DNA of 64,000 bases. Source: Isoetes taiwanensis. Lineage: Eukaryota > Streptophyta > Lycopodiopsida > Isoetales > Isoetaceae. Both the position numbers and the translations under genes were made by a program. Where the stretch lies: the NCBI GenBank assembly GCA_021234155.1, contig JAJEKV010000076.1, forward strand, positions 5,786,649-5,850,648. Reading direction: 5' to 3'. Below, piece by piece: positions 11,719 through 24,027 of this stretch (position 1 is the first letter of the stretch; each line of letters starts with the position of its first letter). The notes under the pieces are model-generated. The model ran no database searches, was not told the DNA's origin, and worked only from the letters and a program-made list of their open reading frames with translations.

Positions 11719-13044
11719 ATGGAGACGGAGACGACAAACGATGGGGAAACGGTTGTGACTGCTGTTGTGGAAGAAGAGTCCAAAGTTACAGTTTCGGAGG
11801 TGGAAGGAGAGCCAGCTTGGATTGTAGAAGGTCTTAAATCTGCATCTGCAACCATAATCCAGAGTACAGAACCTGTTGAGGCTGCCCCAGTACCTACTAT
11901 TCTACCTACTATTGAGAACAAGAGTAAGGTTTAATGTTATTTTCTTCAAACAAATTTGCAATGCATGTGCATAGAACCAAGTTGCATGTTTCATAATGTA
12001 GGCAATCCTGTTAATTCTTATGTGTTGTGAGACCGGATTGTCAGAGTCTTGTTTTCACTTTGAGTGTTTTCGTTTACCTTGCAGTGGAGGAATTAGCTAA
12101 TGAGAACGAACATCAGAATCTTGAAGCAACACAAAATTTGCCGACAAATTACATTGGTAGAAAGGTTAAAAAGAAGTTTGGGAGAAAGTTTTATGTTGGT
12201 GAAATAACACAATTTGATCCGGAAACAAAGTGGTACAAGGTTGGTATCTGTTTGTAAAATATGAGACCCTATTGTTTTCTTAATTATTTGATTTCAGGTG
12301 GTCTATGAAGATGGTGACGAGGAAGATCTTGAATTCGAAGAAATGGAGGCGCTGCTGGTTCCTCTAGCAGGTTCAACACCTCCTACCTCAAAGAAAAGGC
12401 AATCAGGAGGGAAAGGTTCAAAAGGGTGAGTTTCTAGGCTCTGTAATATTTAAGTGCATTTGTATCTAAGAAAGCTTTTATGCAGGAGTGGCAAGAAATC
12501 CAGGACATCCGAAGAACACATCCAGGCATCTGCTGACAAGCCATTGGAAGAGAAGGAACCGGTGAAAGATCAATTTGGAGCACCTGAAGAGGCGGTTCAA
12601 GAACAGCCAAAATCAATCATTGAGTCCTCTGCGACTTTCGTTTCTGAAAGTATTACAGTCTTGGATGTGAGGCAAGAAGCAATGGCAGTAAATGGCAACA
12701 TTCAAGGTGCCAAAGGTCATCATCTCGACCTTGGAAATAAATTGAAGGGAAAGAAACTGAGGAAGTTGTTTGACGGCAAGCCATTTGAAGGAGAGGTAGT
12801 TGGATATAATGCAAAGAAAAAGCTTTATAAGGTGCTCTATTTTTCTGTGTTTTTGGTAGTTAAAAGTAGCATCCATAGTTGATTGAGAACCAAGTTTTTT
12901 GTTGCACGAAATTTGCAGATTACCTACGAGGATGGAGATAAAGAAGAGCTTTATTGGTCTGAATTAGATCCGTTGCTATTACCTGACCCTGTAGAAGAGG
13001 CAGTTGGACCTTCCATGGATGAGAATGGTCAAAAGAAAATGTAA
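11719..13044 (+). CDS. Tudor-like chromatin protein, two Tudor modules
   Basis: Exons 11,719-11,923, 12,085-12,239, 12,298-12,425, 12,486-12,831 and 12,919-13,044 join in phase at GT..AG boundaries to give about 319 residues, starting METETTNDGE. After an acidic N-terminus come two related modules: GRKVKKKFGRKFYVGEI...YKVVYEDGDEEDLEFEE, then GKKLRKLFDGKPFEGEVVGY...YKITYEDGDKEELYWSEL. The YEDGD..L signature is typical of Tudor-like domains in plant chromatin proteins (PTM and PDS5-like families), which read modified histone tails in the nucleus. A Ser/Glu/Lys-rich linker separates them. The TAA at 13,042 may be premature, because coding-like sequence continues in the same frame to about 13,105. 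The exact family is uncertain. It is the only host gene recognised here. Confidence 0.7.
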
Positions 13045-13466
13045 CGCGGTTCTGCCAAAGTTGAGGTTAATGTACAAGCAGAAATAACGGTTCATGTCGA
13101 GAAAAGCCCTAACGTGGACACACCCCTGTGGACTTGTCCGCTCCTGCAGTAACTAGTGATTAGCTGATTTTTAACCTCAAGAGTACCTGGTCTTAACTAC
13201 TGTGTTTGGTTCTAGTGCATGACCTGGAGGTGGAATCAAACCGAAGAAAGTTAATATCAGAAATTGAGGCTGACATTTTGAAATTTGGTTTTAAGTACCA
13301 TAGCTTGTGCAATACGAGCTTGTATGAGGTACGGTGGAACATAATTTGGACTAATTGTCTTGCATGTCGAAGCTGGTTTTCACGTTACTATGCAGATAAA
13401 TTGCTTCGAAAGGTGAGCTTTTTACCTTCAAAGGCATCTCTGAAAATTTTGTTCTGGTGTATTTAA
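13045..13466 (+). pseudogene. Possible further exons of the Tudor-like gene
   Basis: After the TAA the same frame continues with RGSAKVEVNVQAEITVHVEK (13,045-13,104), then shifts. A second open block follows an acceptor-like TTGGTTCTAG (13,206-13,215) and reads HDLEVESNRRKLISEIEADI, ending before a donor-like GAG|GTACGG near 13,328. A third short block ends at AAAG|GTGAGC near 13,411. Either the gene has more exons that need different splicing, or its 3' half is decaying. Confidence 0.35.
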
Positions 13467-16030
13467 AGGTGTAACTGTAGCTCTTCAACTTCATGGAAAT
13501 TTTGTTAATTGTCGTGTATCTTCATTGCCTTAACTTGACTTTCAGTGCTTCATAGGGTCATCAGATTTTTCCACAACTTCTTGGTGTATATCATACTGGG
13601 GGAATCCGGATATCAAAGATTGATATTTGTGGAGTGGTAGTTCTATTGATGTGTACTTATAGAATGACTAAATTCAAATTTTGAGACTAGCAAAAATATA
13701 TGTGCATTGTGTAGAGTTTATATGAAATTAGCTGTTTTGTCAGGTCACGAATTGGGGGCTAAAACTCGAGTAGAAATAGAAGGTGAAGCAGGAACAAGAA
13801 TAAAATAGAAGTAGGTGAAGTCCAAACTGACGAGCATTACTTTCAAACTATAGGAGACAGATTATCTAAGCTAAAAAATAGAGATGTTTATATGCTAAAT
13901 ATTAAACCAGTATAGTGTATAGCAATGCTCTTCCAACAAAACATCATTTATATTCGAAAGGTTTTACTTCACATTTAAATTATTAATTTAATTAAACTAT
14001 AAGCTTGTTATTGTGCAGAATTATAAAAGCCGCCATGATAACAGTCTATATTAATATTTGTCAGCTTGTTGTGTCTAATTATATGCAATGCACCCATCTA
14101 CATGTAAATAAGCATGCAATAATTTACTTAAATGCTCTTGCCGGATCATATACATTGACTCTTATCAAGACATGGAGTCATGCCAATGACGACCTTGGGA
14201 ATAGTCTTGATACATGGCTTAACAAATTGTATTGTGTAATGGCTTAGGGACATGGGTGGGATGATGAAGGAATGTTTTAGTACAAAGCATGCCAATGGTT
14301 TGATTTTTGTTGATAATCCTCAAATTTGCATGACACTCGTGGATTATTGATGCATTCAATCTTGATGCTTTGAAATGCGCATAGAGCAAATAGCCAAATG
14401 GCAATACTGTGAACTTGTAATGTCCATGGTTGTTGAAGGTGTTCCTGGCAAAACCTTCAACCTCAGTGGTTTAGAACCTCCAGATTGCTTGAGGCAACCA
14501 CTCTGAGTGCAAATAGTCCAAGAAGAAAGCTCAAACAGATGCTAAGAACAGCTTTCCCAAAAGATAAAAAAGTCTGCCTTGCCAAAATGCATGCCAAATA
14601 CAAACTAATGGGATTTTGCTCATGATTCTTGATTCCAGAATTGCATGCGACCTTGAAGAATATTGGCAAAAAGTCGATGGATTTTGATGATGGCAAGCTT
14701 CCTTAAATAAGCAACTCGACCGGTCAATTTTTATCAATATCCCTGGCAGAGAGCTAAAATTTTCAACTCGATAAAGGTGGCTCTTTTTTGAGATCTGAGA
14801 CTTCCAACACTCTCTAAAATGCCTGCACATAATGTTCCCGAAAGTCCTTTGCAGAAAGATGTGTCTCAGTTTGAGATTTTGATTATTTTGATAACCACCG
14901 CTGTAGAGATAACAATGTTGAATGAATTTGAGTTTGCTAGATGTTCAAATGCTCCTTTTTTTGCTATTTTGTAGAATATCGATGCCTGAGGTGATTGAGA
15001 AAGGATTGGCAAGGTTCACTTGATTAGAATATGAGTACGGATCTGCACTTAACAGATCCTTGAATCTATGGTGCAGACTTTGATGTGTGCAAATAATTCA
15101 AGCAAGCCCAATAATTCTCATGTATTTGTGCTACAAATGTTCATATGCAATGCTTTCACTATTTTTCTATTTTTTTTTTTTTGAAAATGAGATACAAAGG
15201 CTCAACAATGCATAAAAAATGATCCCCGCCATGCAAATCAATAGGAATTAGTCACAAACTCTTCAAGAAAGCTCGAATTTTCATTTAACTCAGTGTCAAA
15301 CAAGCAAACAATAATGATCCCAAGCTCTAAGTCTTGGGCACAGGATTCAAGAAGTACACAATCAAGCAAATAGTATAAATTTATCAGTAATTCATGTCGA
15401 ATAAGGCGTTTGAAAGGCAGAATCAAGCTCCAGATCTTCAAGGCGGTCCTTCTTCAAGGCAATCAATCACTTTTCACCTCAAAGCCTCCATCTTTCTCTG
15501 AGCACAAAAGCCCCTTTTAAAATTCCCCTGTTTCATCCCGTTCTTGGCTAATTCACATTCTTTTATTTTCTGGTCTTTAGTCTCGTGGATGCAATCTTGG
15601 TGTCATACAAGACAATTCTGGCCGCCAGATGATGATTAGGTGGTTACTTCAGCTAACTAGGCGGATCTTGGCGCTTTCCAAGATTTAGGTTCTGGCAAAC
15701 TTGGCTTAAATATCCCACAGCCCAATTTGATCCGGACGCACCAAGGTATATAACAAATAATAAATTCAATATTATTAAGATTTACGTAATATCCACGGGG
15801 CCCCAGATTCCATCCGCCCCACGCCCGGATGTTCCACGTGGCAAGGGGTGATTGGCTAAGGAATGTAGGTCGGGGGTAGATAGGAATTTTTTTTTGTAAA
15901 GTAGGCTAGGCACGAATCCCAAGAATGTGGGCCAAGATGAACGATTTTTTTTTTTTCTTTTTGCAAAAAAGATCTTTTTGATGCTCTAGAAGATACTAGA
16001 ATCTTTTTTGCAAATGAGCACTTTTGGATT
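13467..16030. other. No gene recognised; AT-rich spacer or intron
   Basis: Open frames here are short (99 codons at most) with no domain signature. The stretch includes a T-run near 15,171-15,182. If the Tudor-like gene continues beyond the transposons, this would be intronic, but nothing shows that. Confidence 0.4.
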
Positions 16031-16620
16031 TTGGCCTTAAAATGGTGTGCATGGAAGGTGATGTGGCAAGAGGGTATGATGAGTTGGCAATGTAATGGTG
16101 ACATGGCAAACAAGGGTGGTGAGGTGTCAAAAAACTTGGCTAAGAATATTTTTTCTAGTCAAAACTTTGGATGAGGTGGACATGATGTGTATGACATGTG
16201 GATGGTGATGTGGAGGTGTTGGTGATGATGTGGCATGATGATTTGTCTCCCTTATGGATTCAACCATGTAATTTGAAGAATTTCTTGCAAAAATAGAATT
16301 TCAAAAGAGTGACACGTGCATGGTATGACATGGCAATGTGGATGACATGTATGGTGACTTGGCCTCTTTTGAGTCTTGTCATAGATCAATTTATGCATCA
16401 ATGCATATAATTTGCATTTTCTAGGCAAATTTTGACTTTGAGCGTTTCCCTTAGGAATTTTTGCATTCTCTCTCATTTTTTGACTTAAAGAGAGAGGAGG
16501 TTGACCTTTGACCATTTACATGACCAAGTCAAGTGGAATTTTGTGTTAGAATGATATAGTGATGGCATGGCAAGTGTGTGAAATGTGAATGACATGTAGA
16601 GGGGAAGTTTTTTGACTTGG
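16031..16620. repeat. Degenerate GATGTGGCA / GACATGGCA repeats
   Basis: Short phrases built on GGTGATGTGGCA, GGTGACATGGCA and GATGACATGTA recur about every 20-60 bases, with long G/A/T-rich, C-poor stretches on the plus strand. There is no fixed period, so it is a low-complexity degenerate repeat rather than a satellite. Confidence 0.6.
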
Positions 16621-17111
16621 GAGATGAAATATAAGCATGGAACTTGAGATCTCATGAGTATTTCTTCATGGCAAGGGTATGAAGGATGTAGGATGGGAAT
16701 CAAAGGGTGTAATTATGCCAAGAACTCAAATGATAACATCACATACCAAGAACTCTTCAAGGGGTCTTCAAATCTTCAAACTTTGCTTGATTCTCCTTAC
16801 ATGCTAAAGCCTTGCAGACGGGCGTCGGCAAGGGGGAAAACCATTGCTTATTTTCATTTCAGACAAGCATCTGTAAGGTGGCAGAGGTTGCACTTGAGGC
16901 TGCACTTGATTTATGCACTTGAACACTTTCGCATTGTGTGTCCTCAGAAGGTGAAAGAGCCCCGTGATTTGCTTCTTGCACTTGGAAGCCTCGCTACCGC
17001 TCCTCGACACGCGGAAGCTTTCGGACGCATCCGTCAGAAGGGACGAGGTTGCGCGGATCAAAGTGCTTGGAGGCTTTCGACAAGCCGCCCTCAGAGGGTG
17101 ACACCCTATTC

Positions 17112-18560
17112 ATGGCAACTCCAAAGGATAGAAGAGCCAAACGAGCCCCCAAGGCCCCTTCATCCAACCCCACAGATATGCATGTCGATGGTGCCGATAA
17201 TAACACGCCCTCTACCTAGCAGACATGGCAACAAAACTTCTATCGAGAGTGCATAGATGCCATCCCCAATCACGCACTGTATGACACCGGGCAAAATTGA
17301 TAGGTGCACATTGAAAAGAGAAGCGCCGCAAAGTCTCGCGCAAGAACAAGCATAGCTCGGCAGGCCTTGACAGATACTCTAGCCTAGCGGCAAGTCAGAT
17401 TCGGCTTCACCACCACCAAACCAGGCAGCTTGAGGAGCATCAAAAAAAGTGTTCAAGCAATGGCGTATGGGCAACAAAGCTCTAATTGTTTGTTTGGCGA
17501 GGAAATGCAGCCTTCGTGATCCAAATTGCTCAAGAGGCAAAACCGGTTATCGAAAAGAGAGCGTTGTTTCCAAAGATGGAGACCCGTGATACAACACCTA
17601 GAAGATGGCCTTTGCCTAGTGCACTCAAAGGTAGAAGGACAAGAAGAGTCTTGCCGACATGCAGTTCAAGATAGATTCCATGTCCACCGCCATTGAAACC
17701 ATGACACAGACAAGCAACGGTTGAGCAAGAGACAATGGCAACTATCTCCGCCTTCAATTAGAGGTCGAGGAGGCTGCTATCGCGGATGATAAAAGCCCGT
17801 GTCGCTTTTGAAGAGAGCCACCACAATTGAGAGCCCTTCAAACTAGGGTTGAGACACAAGAAGTGGCCTCATCCGCAATGAACCCTATGCCGGACTCTCG
17901 CGTACCGGAGCATAGCCCGCAACTCGAGATCGGAAGGTGCAGGAGCCGAGGGCAGCCATCGCCGAACAAGGCAAGGGCCTCAATGCAGAGGCTCATGAGC
18001 AATTGCAGCGTGCATACGGAATTGACAAGGCAAAGAATACTTTCAGCAGGAGCTAAGCTCCCGCTTCGAAGGAAGGAGAGACCATTATACCGCCACGGCA
18101 GCCCCACCTACCCAAGAGTCTGCAAGACGCCGCCTGTGGCCGCTCGCTATCGCACCCCCCCTGCCGCCCATGCCACCCCCGCCCAACGTGAGGCCATACC
18201 GCGGCCCTCGCCGACAACAAACAACTCCAGCCAGTGCCGGCGTGATTGACCCAACAATCGAGTTCCAGAGCCGAGGCGAGAATCCACAATGTGGTGGTAA
18301 TGTGAGCCCGACGTAAGAGGTGTGGAGGACCTCATTAACCGCTCCAAATGTTGATTCTGCTCAATGACATTCCCACGCCAAGACACATTACTAGGGGCGA
18401 GATGCCATGGCGCCCAAATAGACCATTTACTCCGTAGTCGCGCTCACAAAAAGACGAGATGCTAAGTGAAAGCAGCCATCTCAAGGCCAGTGGTAGGCAA
18501 ACTTGAAGGGAATCGCTTTGTATGTTGACCAAACCTGACCCCGCCCAACAAGAAGACCGC
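17112..18560 (+). pseudogene. LINE A ORF1 (broken)
   Basis: It begins MATPKDRRAKRAPKAP, a basic N-terminus, then DMHVDGADNNTPST and a stop. Later pieces read FKIDSMSTAIETMTQT (heptad-like), a Pro-rich stretch near 18,150-18,200, and PTIEFQSRGENPQCG. Position and composition fit a LINE ORF1 RNA-binding protein. At least five frame changes or stops prevent expression as one protein. Confidence 0.45.
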
Positions 18561-18889
18561 AGCATGAGTTGGCCAAAGTTAAAAGCATTCGCAGATGTGG
18601 AGGAGCCGCAGGATCGATTCGGGCAAGATGCAAATTTTCAGCCGCCAAATGTAGCCGCTAACTCGCTAACCCTCCAAAGAGCCCCCGACCATGCCATCGC
18701 CGGGGCTTACTACAGCCTGACGACTCTACTAAGTTGCCTCACCTTCGTTGCTCGCGACATCTCAAGCCGCTTTACTTCGCCATCCCCCTTCTCGCTATTG
18801 CCATCAATCCCCAACCGCCGCCTCGCCAACAAATAGGAATTGTGCCTCCGCATGGTCTCCCCGAATTGTCTGGGCTTCCCATGGCGTAA

Positions 18890-19320
18890 GGGAGATAGTC
18901 TCAACTCGCTGTCGCAGATATGGATCTCATCTTCCTTATGGGAACATGGGAGCATGCAGACACGTGATACCCGACTTGCCATGATACTAGTGCTACTCAA
19001 TCTTCAATGATTGCACATGAAAGCGGGGCATGGGGGTTGCTCGCTACTATCGAATGGCCTTGGCACATTCAATCTCCTTGTTCAAGATGCATAAGCACAA
19101 CCGGTATTTGTGAGTGCGCGGCGAAACCGGTAGCGACTCTCTTTGTGGCAGCCCGCTACTTTCCACATGCGTAGCAACTTGTATCACACCCACTTGATGT
19201 GGATAGGCTGGACCCCTATGTCGATCTATATGATGACATACAACAAAGATAAGCAGCTTGGGCAAAGGTCATACCCTTGAGACTTCAATGCGCCGCGACC
19301 GGGTAGAACAACCCATGAGA
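18890..19320 (+). pseudogene. LINE A endonuclease domain (broken)
   Basis: Pieces in three frames match copy 1: DLIFLMGTWEHA near 18,930, PMSIYMMT near 19,220, and DFNAPRPGRTT near 19,285, corresponding to GDFNAAPRG in copy 1. These cover the N-terminal catalytic Glu and the GDFN motif. It is interrupted by frameshifts. Confidence 0.6.
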
Positions 19321-20331
19321 TTTGATCCCTTGATCGATGATATATTGCGCTTAATACCGCAGAAGGAGCTTGGCCACGACATCGATGACAATCGTGTCAC
19401 GTATGTATGGTAGACAGCTTGCTTTTGTTCCGCGGGTATCTTTGACCTAGTAATCGCAATGGATCGGCACAAGGGCCGGCCCACCAAAGAAGAGCACTTG
19501 TAGACAGGTGAAAACCGTGGGGAGGATCTAGTGTGGTGGACTATGTGCCTGGTGCCTAAGCAGATATGCATGTCGCCAAGCACCTCCGTGGGAATAGCTA
19601 ATAGGATGAAGAGATCGACTCGCACCACGCACCACTTTACTTGAAGTTGGCTTGGCGTGTTGTGCGAACCCCCGCGGCAACAACTCCTCACATGCATCAC
19701 CGCGATTGATTATGAACATGCAGGGCTTATACCCGTGATGCTTATAGATGACCCGCAGAAATTTTGCAATATCCTACACTAGAGCAACAAACAGCCGACC
19801 GACCGATGTGCTTAGGACTACGATGAGAGATGCTTTGGGATAAGCCGCCACATGGATTCCGTGAACACAACCTTCCCACGAATCAATGGTTTGATGCAGA
19901 GTGCAAGGAACACAAAGCCGGGCCCGCCAAGTGACGATCTTTGCTTTACGCCCACATGCAATCGTGACAAGACTGCCTTCCTTAAAGCTAAGAAAGCCGT
20001 GCATTGCAACAAGATCAAAGGGAAATGTTTTACCTCCCGAACATCTCCCTGTGACCTTCTCGTATAAGGGTGCTTAGAAAGCCAAAGATGTTCACGTGGA
20101 ACATCACTCCCGAAAGTTGGAGGCAATACTTGCAACAAATTTATACGACCTCGTGGTGCACATGCAAAGATACCCCTACAAGAAGGCCCGGTGGAAATCA
20201 CGATTCGAACGCGGAACAAGGCTTACAGCCGCCTTGCCAATGGGAAAGCCCCCGACCTCGATAGTATGCGTGCGTAATTGCTTAAGTGGGGTGGCCGCCC
20301 ATAATATAAAGGCCGAACGCCTTTGTTCAAC

Positions 20332-20336
20332 AAGGT
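20332..20336 (+). repeat. Target-site duplication of element A, left copy
   Basis: AAGGT before the left LTR corresponds to AAGGC at 33,359-33,363 after the right LTR (one mismatch). Taking one copy rejoins the LINE A reading frame across the gap, which confirms the insertion point. Confidence 0.75.
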
Positions 20337-21920
20337 CAGTGGACGCCCCTCAATATATAATGATTTCTACCAGATACATACGGGACTTTCCCTCCCATGG
20401 CAATCCATCTCGCCATGAACAGGCCTCCGCCTGACCCTGACCATCTACGAGAGATGCTCGAGTGAAGGACACGGGTGTCATTCGACCCTTTTCATGGGCT
20501 CCTACGCCGCTGAAGCATGGATACAAGGGTTAGCACACAACATAAATCATATATAAATAACCACCACGAAGGGTGGCGAACCATCCAAGTACCAACGGCA
20601 AAGAATATGCATCTAAACCTAAGAAAACACCCCAAATCCTGTGTTCTACCCCTGGGTTCGCACTGGTGAGGATGGACGACGTTCTGGCCTCAAGAGGTCA
20701 CAGACAGAGGTATAACCCGTGTTGGCTGGCATAGAACATCGGGCTAGGGGTTGTCCACTCCATCCTCCTCGGCACACTTTGGTGATGGGTCGATCCACGC
20801 TTATGGCTTCGCTTATAGCCTTCTGGAGATGTCGACTCAAGGTATCACCCTTTGAGCCTACTCCAGGTTCATGACGCCCCACCGATGAGGCAGTCGTGGA
20901 AGCCGCCCCTTCCAGATCATAGTGGTTCCATGGGTGAGCTAGAGAATACGCCGCATCAGCCACCCCCGCGATCCGCACTCCAACTTACTCACCCTAAATC
21001 TACTCAAAGTGCAAGATGCTCCATACGGATCACACCTCTACACCTGTGGAGTGTCGACTCCATACCCGCCCTCTAGGTGACCCACCATCGTGCCTAGCCC
21101 ATCAGAGGAGTCTCAGAGCCTTTTATGTTCGGCAAGACCCCACCCCCACTTCACCACAAGGCCCCCTTCTCGGGTGCTAAGCTGCACCATAGCGCCTACT
21201 TAACCTAAGTGGTCTCTTGTACACAGTGCCGCCGATCTAATGGGAATATTAATGTGGCTCTATCTAGGAACATACTATCATATATGAGCTCAGAGGTCTC
21301 TACCCCCTTTAAACCCCTGTTTAATGAAAGCTACCAAAATACTTCATAGATACATCAATCATTTCTTAACAGAGCACCATTCATAATTGAAATGTAATCC
21401 TATTTACCAGAGAAGGGTTAATCTCAACAAAGGCACCTAATAGAGTATCAAGTACTATCCTACAATTCACAAGCTAAACTACTACTAACCCGTGTTTCGC
21501 TGGAACCATTATCGTGGGGTGCTTCCATATGTATTAGGGTGGCAACATGCCTAGTGGTTGTTCGTTGGTTTGGGGAAGTCAAGAACAGCCTTTTGGGCGC
21601 CAACCTCCTTTGGCGCCAACCGGTTCGATTATGGTTGATATGGGGGGGTGGTGATCCACCTTAATGGATCCAATTAGTAATCACCATGTCGGGCCAATCG
21701 AAGTTTAGCCAGTGGGCTTCCCAAACCATAATTAGCTTAATTATCCTTCTTAAATATTAATTTCCTTAATCATAGGTTATTATTCTAATGATTAAATTAG
21801 CATAGCTAATTTAATCCCTTTTAGGTCAACCCCCTAGGTTACCATACCCCATGGTATGATCTATACCGGGTTACGGTCAATGTATTCATAATGATAGCAT
21901 ATAAATACTTGAACGCCACA
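20337..21920 (-). repeat. Element A 3' LTR
   Basis: About 1.58 kb, collinear with 31,788-33,358. On the minus strand it starts TGTGGCGTTC (partner: TGTGACGTTCC) immediately after the purine tract. Differences from the partner cluster at CTG/CAG sites. Confidence 0.9.
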
Positions 21921-21933
21921 TTCTCCCTCCTTA
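21921..21933 (-). other. Element A polypurine tract
   Basis: The minus strand reads AAGGAGGGAGAA immediately before the LTR start TGTGG. This is the usual plus-strand primer of an LTR retrotransposon. Confidence 0.85.
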
Positions 21934-22554
21934 GACGTAATGTCTGTCCTCGCATTAGGGTGAGATACTAATATAGGAAAACACATTATGAAGGAAGATA
22001 ATTCCTTATTTCCGAAGGTAATATATTAAAACTTTAAAGTTTAAAACAGTTTAAGCACCGAGGTGCATTTCAGATGATTATCATAATCAAAAAGTTCAAG
22101 GACCTAAGTCCAATACCAACATCAGAGTGACAACAAAACAAGACGTGTAGACAAAATAAAACTGAAGAAATCGGGCCATCAAGAACCCTCTAACATGGCA
22201 GGTCACGCATCGCTTCAATCGGCCCGCATATGTCAAGATATCAAGATATATAATTAGATTGTGGTTGAAGGGACCACCCCCTTATAATAAATAAAAGAAA
22301 ACTCTATCTACCAGGGAACCTATCACGTCTATGGTTTGCAATTCATTGCAGCATAGGGAAAGTTCCCATTGTAGCCGAGACGAACGCGGCCTATCAACCA
22401 TATGCTCTCCAAGCAAGTCGTGGTCATGTCAACATTGGGAGTACACCACGTCCTAGAGAACACAAAGATGATCTCATCATCGGTAACTATTATTATTTAT
22501 GATGCATCTACCCCTCTAGAGTGTTACTCTTGGCAATCAAGCTTTAAGCTTAGC
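21934..22554 (-). other. Element A 3' untranslated region
   Basis: Sequence between the end of pol and the polypurine tract. I see no open frame or env-like gene; the plus-strand frame at 22,402-22,671 is antisense to the chromodomain end. Confidence 0.6.
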
Positions 22555-22842
22555 TTACGGCCATGGGTTGATAGCATCGTTGATGGTGCGGCCTTGAGAT
22601 TCCCGCATGAAGTCCGGATAGTGCTTCTCAAGGTCTATCTTCATCACCCATGTAGCATCCTCAACTGGTAAGTGCTTCCACTTAACCAAGTATTGCAACA
22701 TTTGAGTCCTTCTGGTTTGTTTATAAGCTCGATCAAGAAGAGCTTCAGGCACTATCTCCAGCTGCTCCTCTGTCATTTCTAGGAGGGTTGGGGTATCCAA
22801 AACCTCCTCTGGATCAGGGGTGTGTTGTTTCAGAAGACTCAA
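22555..22842 (-). CDS. Element A pol C-terminus with chromodomain
   Basis: The open segment starts MSLLKQHTPDPEEV, continues EEQLEIVPEALLDRAYKQTR and ends with LQYLVKWKHLPVEDATWV, the aromatic-cage chromodomain type fused to integrase in chromoviruses. This domain directs integration toward particular chromatin marks. It is the intact C-terminal piece of a pol frame broken upstream. The homologous plus-strand relic at 47,328-47,566 has the same layout. Confidence 0.9.
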   Translation of the reverse strand: MSLLKQHTPDPEEVLDTPTLLEMTEEQLEIVPEALLDRAYKQTRRTQMLQYLVKWKHLPVEDATWVMKIDLEKHYPDFMRESQGRTINDAINPWP

Positions 22843-22965
22843 TCTTCAAGCGGGGCGGCAAATCCAAGCGATATGCCTGCTCTCCAACACGTTCAATAAT
22901 TTTGAACGGTCCAGCCCATCTGGGTGCCAACTTCTTGCAGTTGCCAATCTTAAGCTTGGCTTGTT

Positions 22966-23760
22966 TTACCTTAATTTTAAGCCAAACCGATTCACCCACC
23001 TGAAAACGATGGGGTTCTCAGGCTTATCTACGACACTCTTTCCGACGATCCGTGCGCCTAATAAGTAACCAATTAACTTCCTCGACCAGAGCTTGCATCT
23101 CCAAGAGGAGTTGTTGACTTTAGAAACGGGGTTATGCCATGTGTCTGGAGTAAGACATTGATAACCATAATTTATCATAAAGGGAAACATTCTGGAAGAC
23201 TCATGTTTCATGCTGTTGTAGGCAAATTCGACCAGATAAATATAGTCAGCCCATTGTGATTGCTTACTCCACACATAACTTCTTAGCATATCCTCTATAA
23301 TGCGATTGGTATGCTCTGTCTGGCCATCCGTTTGAGGATGATATGCCGTATTCATAGCAAGCTTGATCTGGATGGTGGCAAAGAAATCTTTCCAGAATGC
23401 ACTTACTTAATTTGGGATCCCCTGTCGGATATAATAACTCGTGGCATTCCGTGTAATCTAAAGATCTCTTTGGCAAATAGCAGAGCAGTATTAAAGGCTG
23501 TATCCGTGGTCCGACATGGCAAGAAATGAGCCATTTTCGACAATTTGTCGAGCACTACCATTAACGCATCATATCCACGGAGAGTCCGTGGAAGGCCGAC
23601 AATGAAATCCATGGTTATCACTTCCCACTTAGCGTTGGGCACATCCCAGGTTGCAACTCGCCTCGAATCCTTTAATCGCCAGCTTTTGGTTTGTTGGCAC
23701 ACTTGACACCGCTTAATGTATTTGGCAATGTCCTTCTTCATAGAAGGCCGTAAATAGCTG
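22966..23760 (-). pseudogene. Element A integrase core
   Basis: Open pieces on the minus strand: 23,741-23,403 carries KRCQVCQQTK (second half of the HHCC zinc finger), VITMDFIVGLPR (first catalytic Asp) and RVIISDRGSQ (second Asp). The piece at 23,355-22,966 carries AYHPQTDGQTEHTNR with the catalytic Glu. All three DDE residues are visible, but a frame change near 23,400 separates them. It would insert the cDNA into the host genome. Confidence 0.85.
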
Positions 23761-24027
23761 GAGCTTAATCTTAAAGTAGGTCTTCATAAAACCTCGCATG
23801 TCCAAATATATAGGACTGTTGCAGCGTGGTCATGGAGAATTAGTTTACGACTCAAGTCTCGTGTACACACTTATCTTTGTGATATAACAAGTTGCCCTCT
23901 TTCTTATAATTTAACGAAAAGCTTCCCCGCCTCCTTATCGAAGCGAAGCTTCCTTAGCCAAACTATCCGCAAACATCACGGAATCCCTAACTGCGGGCCA
24001 AGGTCCGTTTCTATTCGGCTTCCCAAC

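Larger units (their letters stand above)
16800..20336 (+). mobile_element. LINE A, copy 2, 5' part (split by element A)
   Basis: Plus-strand LINE A. A GC-rich leader begins around 16,800. ORF1 starts at ATG 17,112 (MATPKDRRAKRAPKAP). The endonuclease lies at about 18,900-19,310, and the start of RT at 20,220-20,336 reads NGKAPDLDSMRA. It stops at 20,336 inside the RT, where the element A LTR begins, and resumes at 33,359. Many stops are present, several at places where a missing CAG/CTG base would explain them. The left edge is approximate. Confidence 0.75.

Noticed and set aside
16031-16620. CRISPR-like or satellite array
   Set aside because: Phrases recur without a fixed period or conserved spacer length, and the genome is a plant's.
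16654-17256. 200-residue plus-strand open frame as a gene
   Set aside because: It spans the LINE A leader and overlaps the likely ORF1 start in another frame. Composition is biased and nothing is recognisable.
21934-22554. env-like gene downstream of pol
   Set aside because: No open frame on the element strand between the chromodomain and the polypurine tract.
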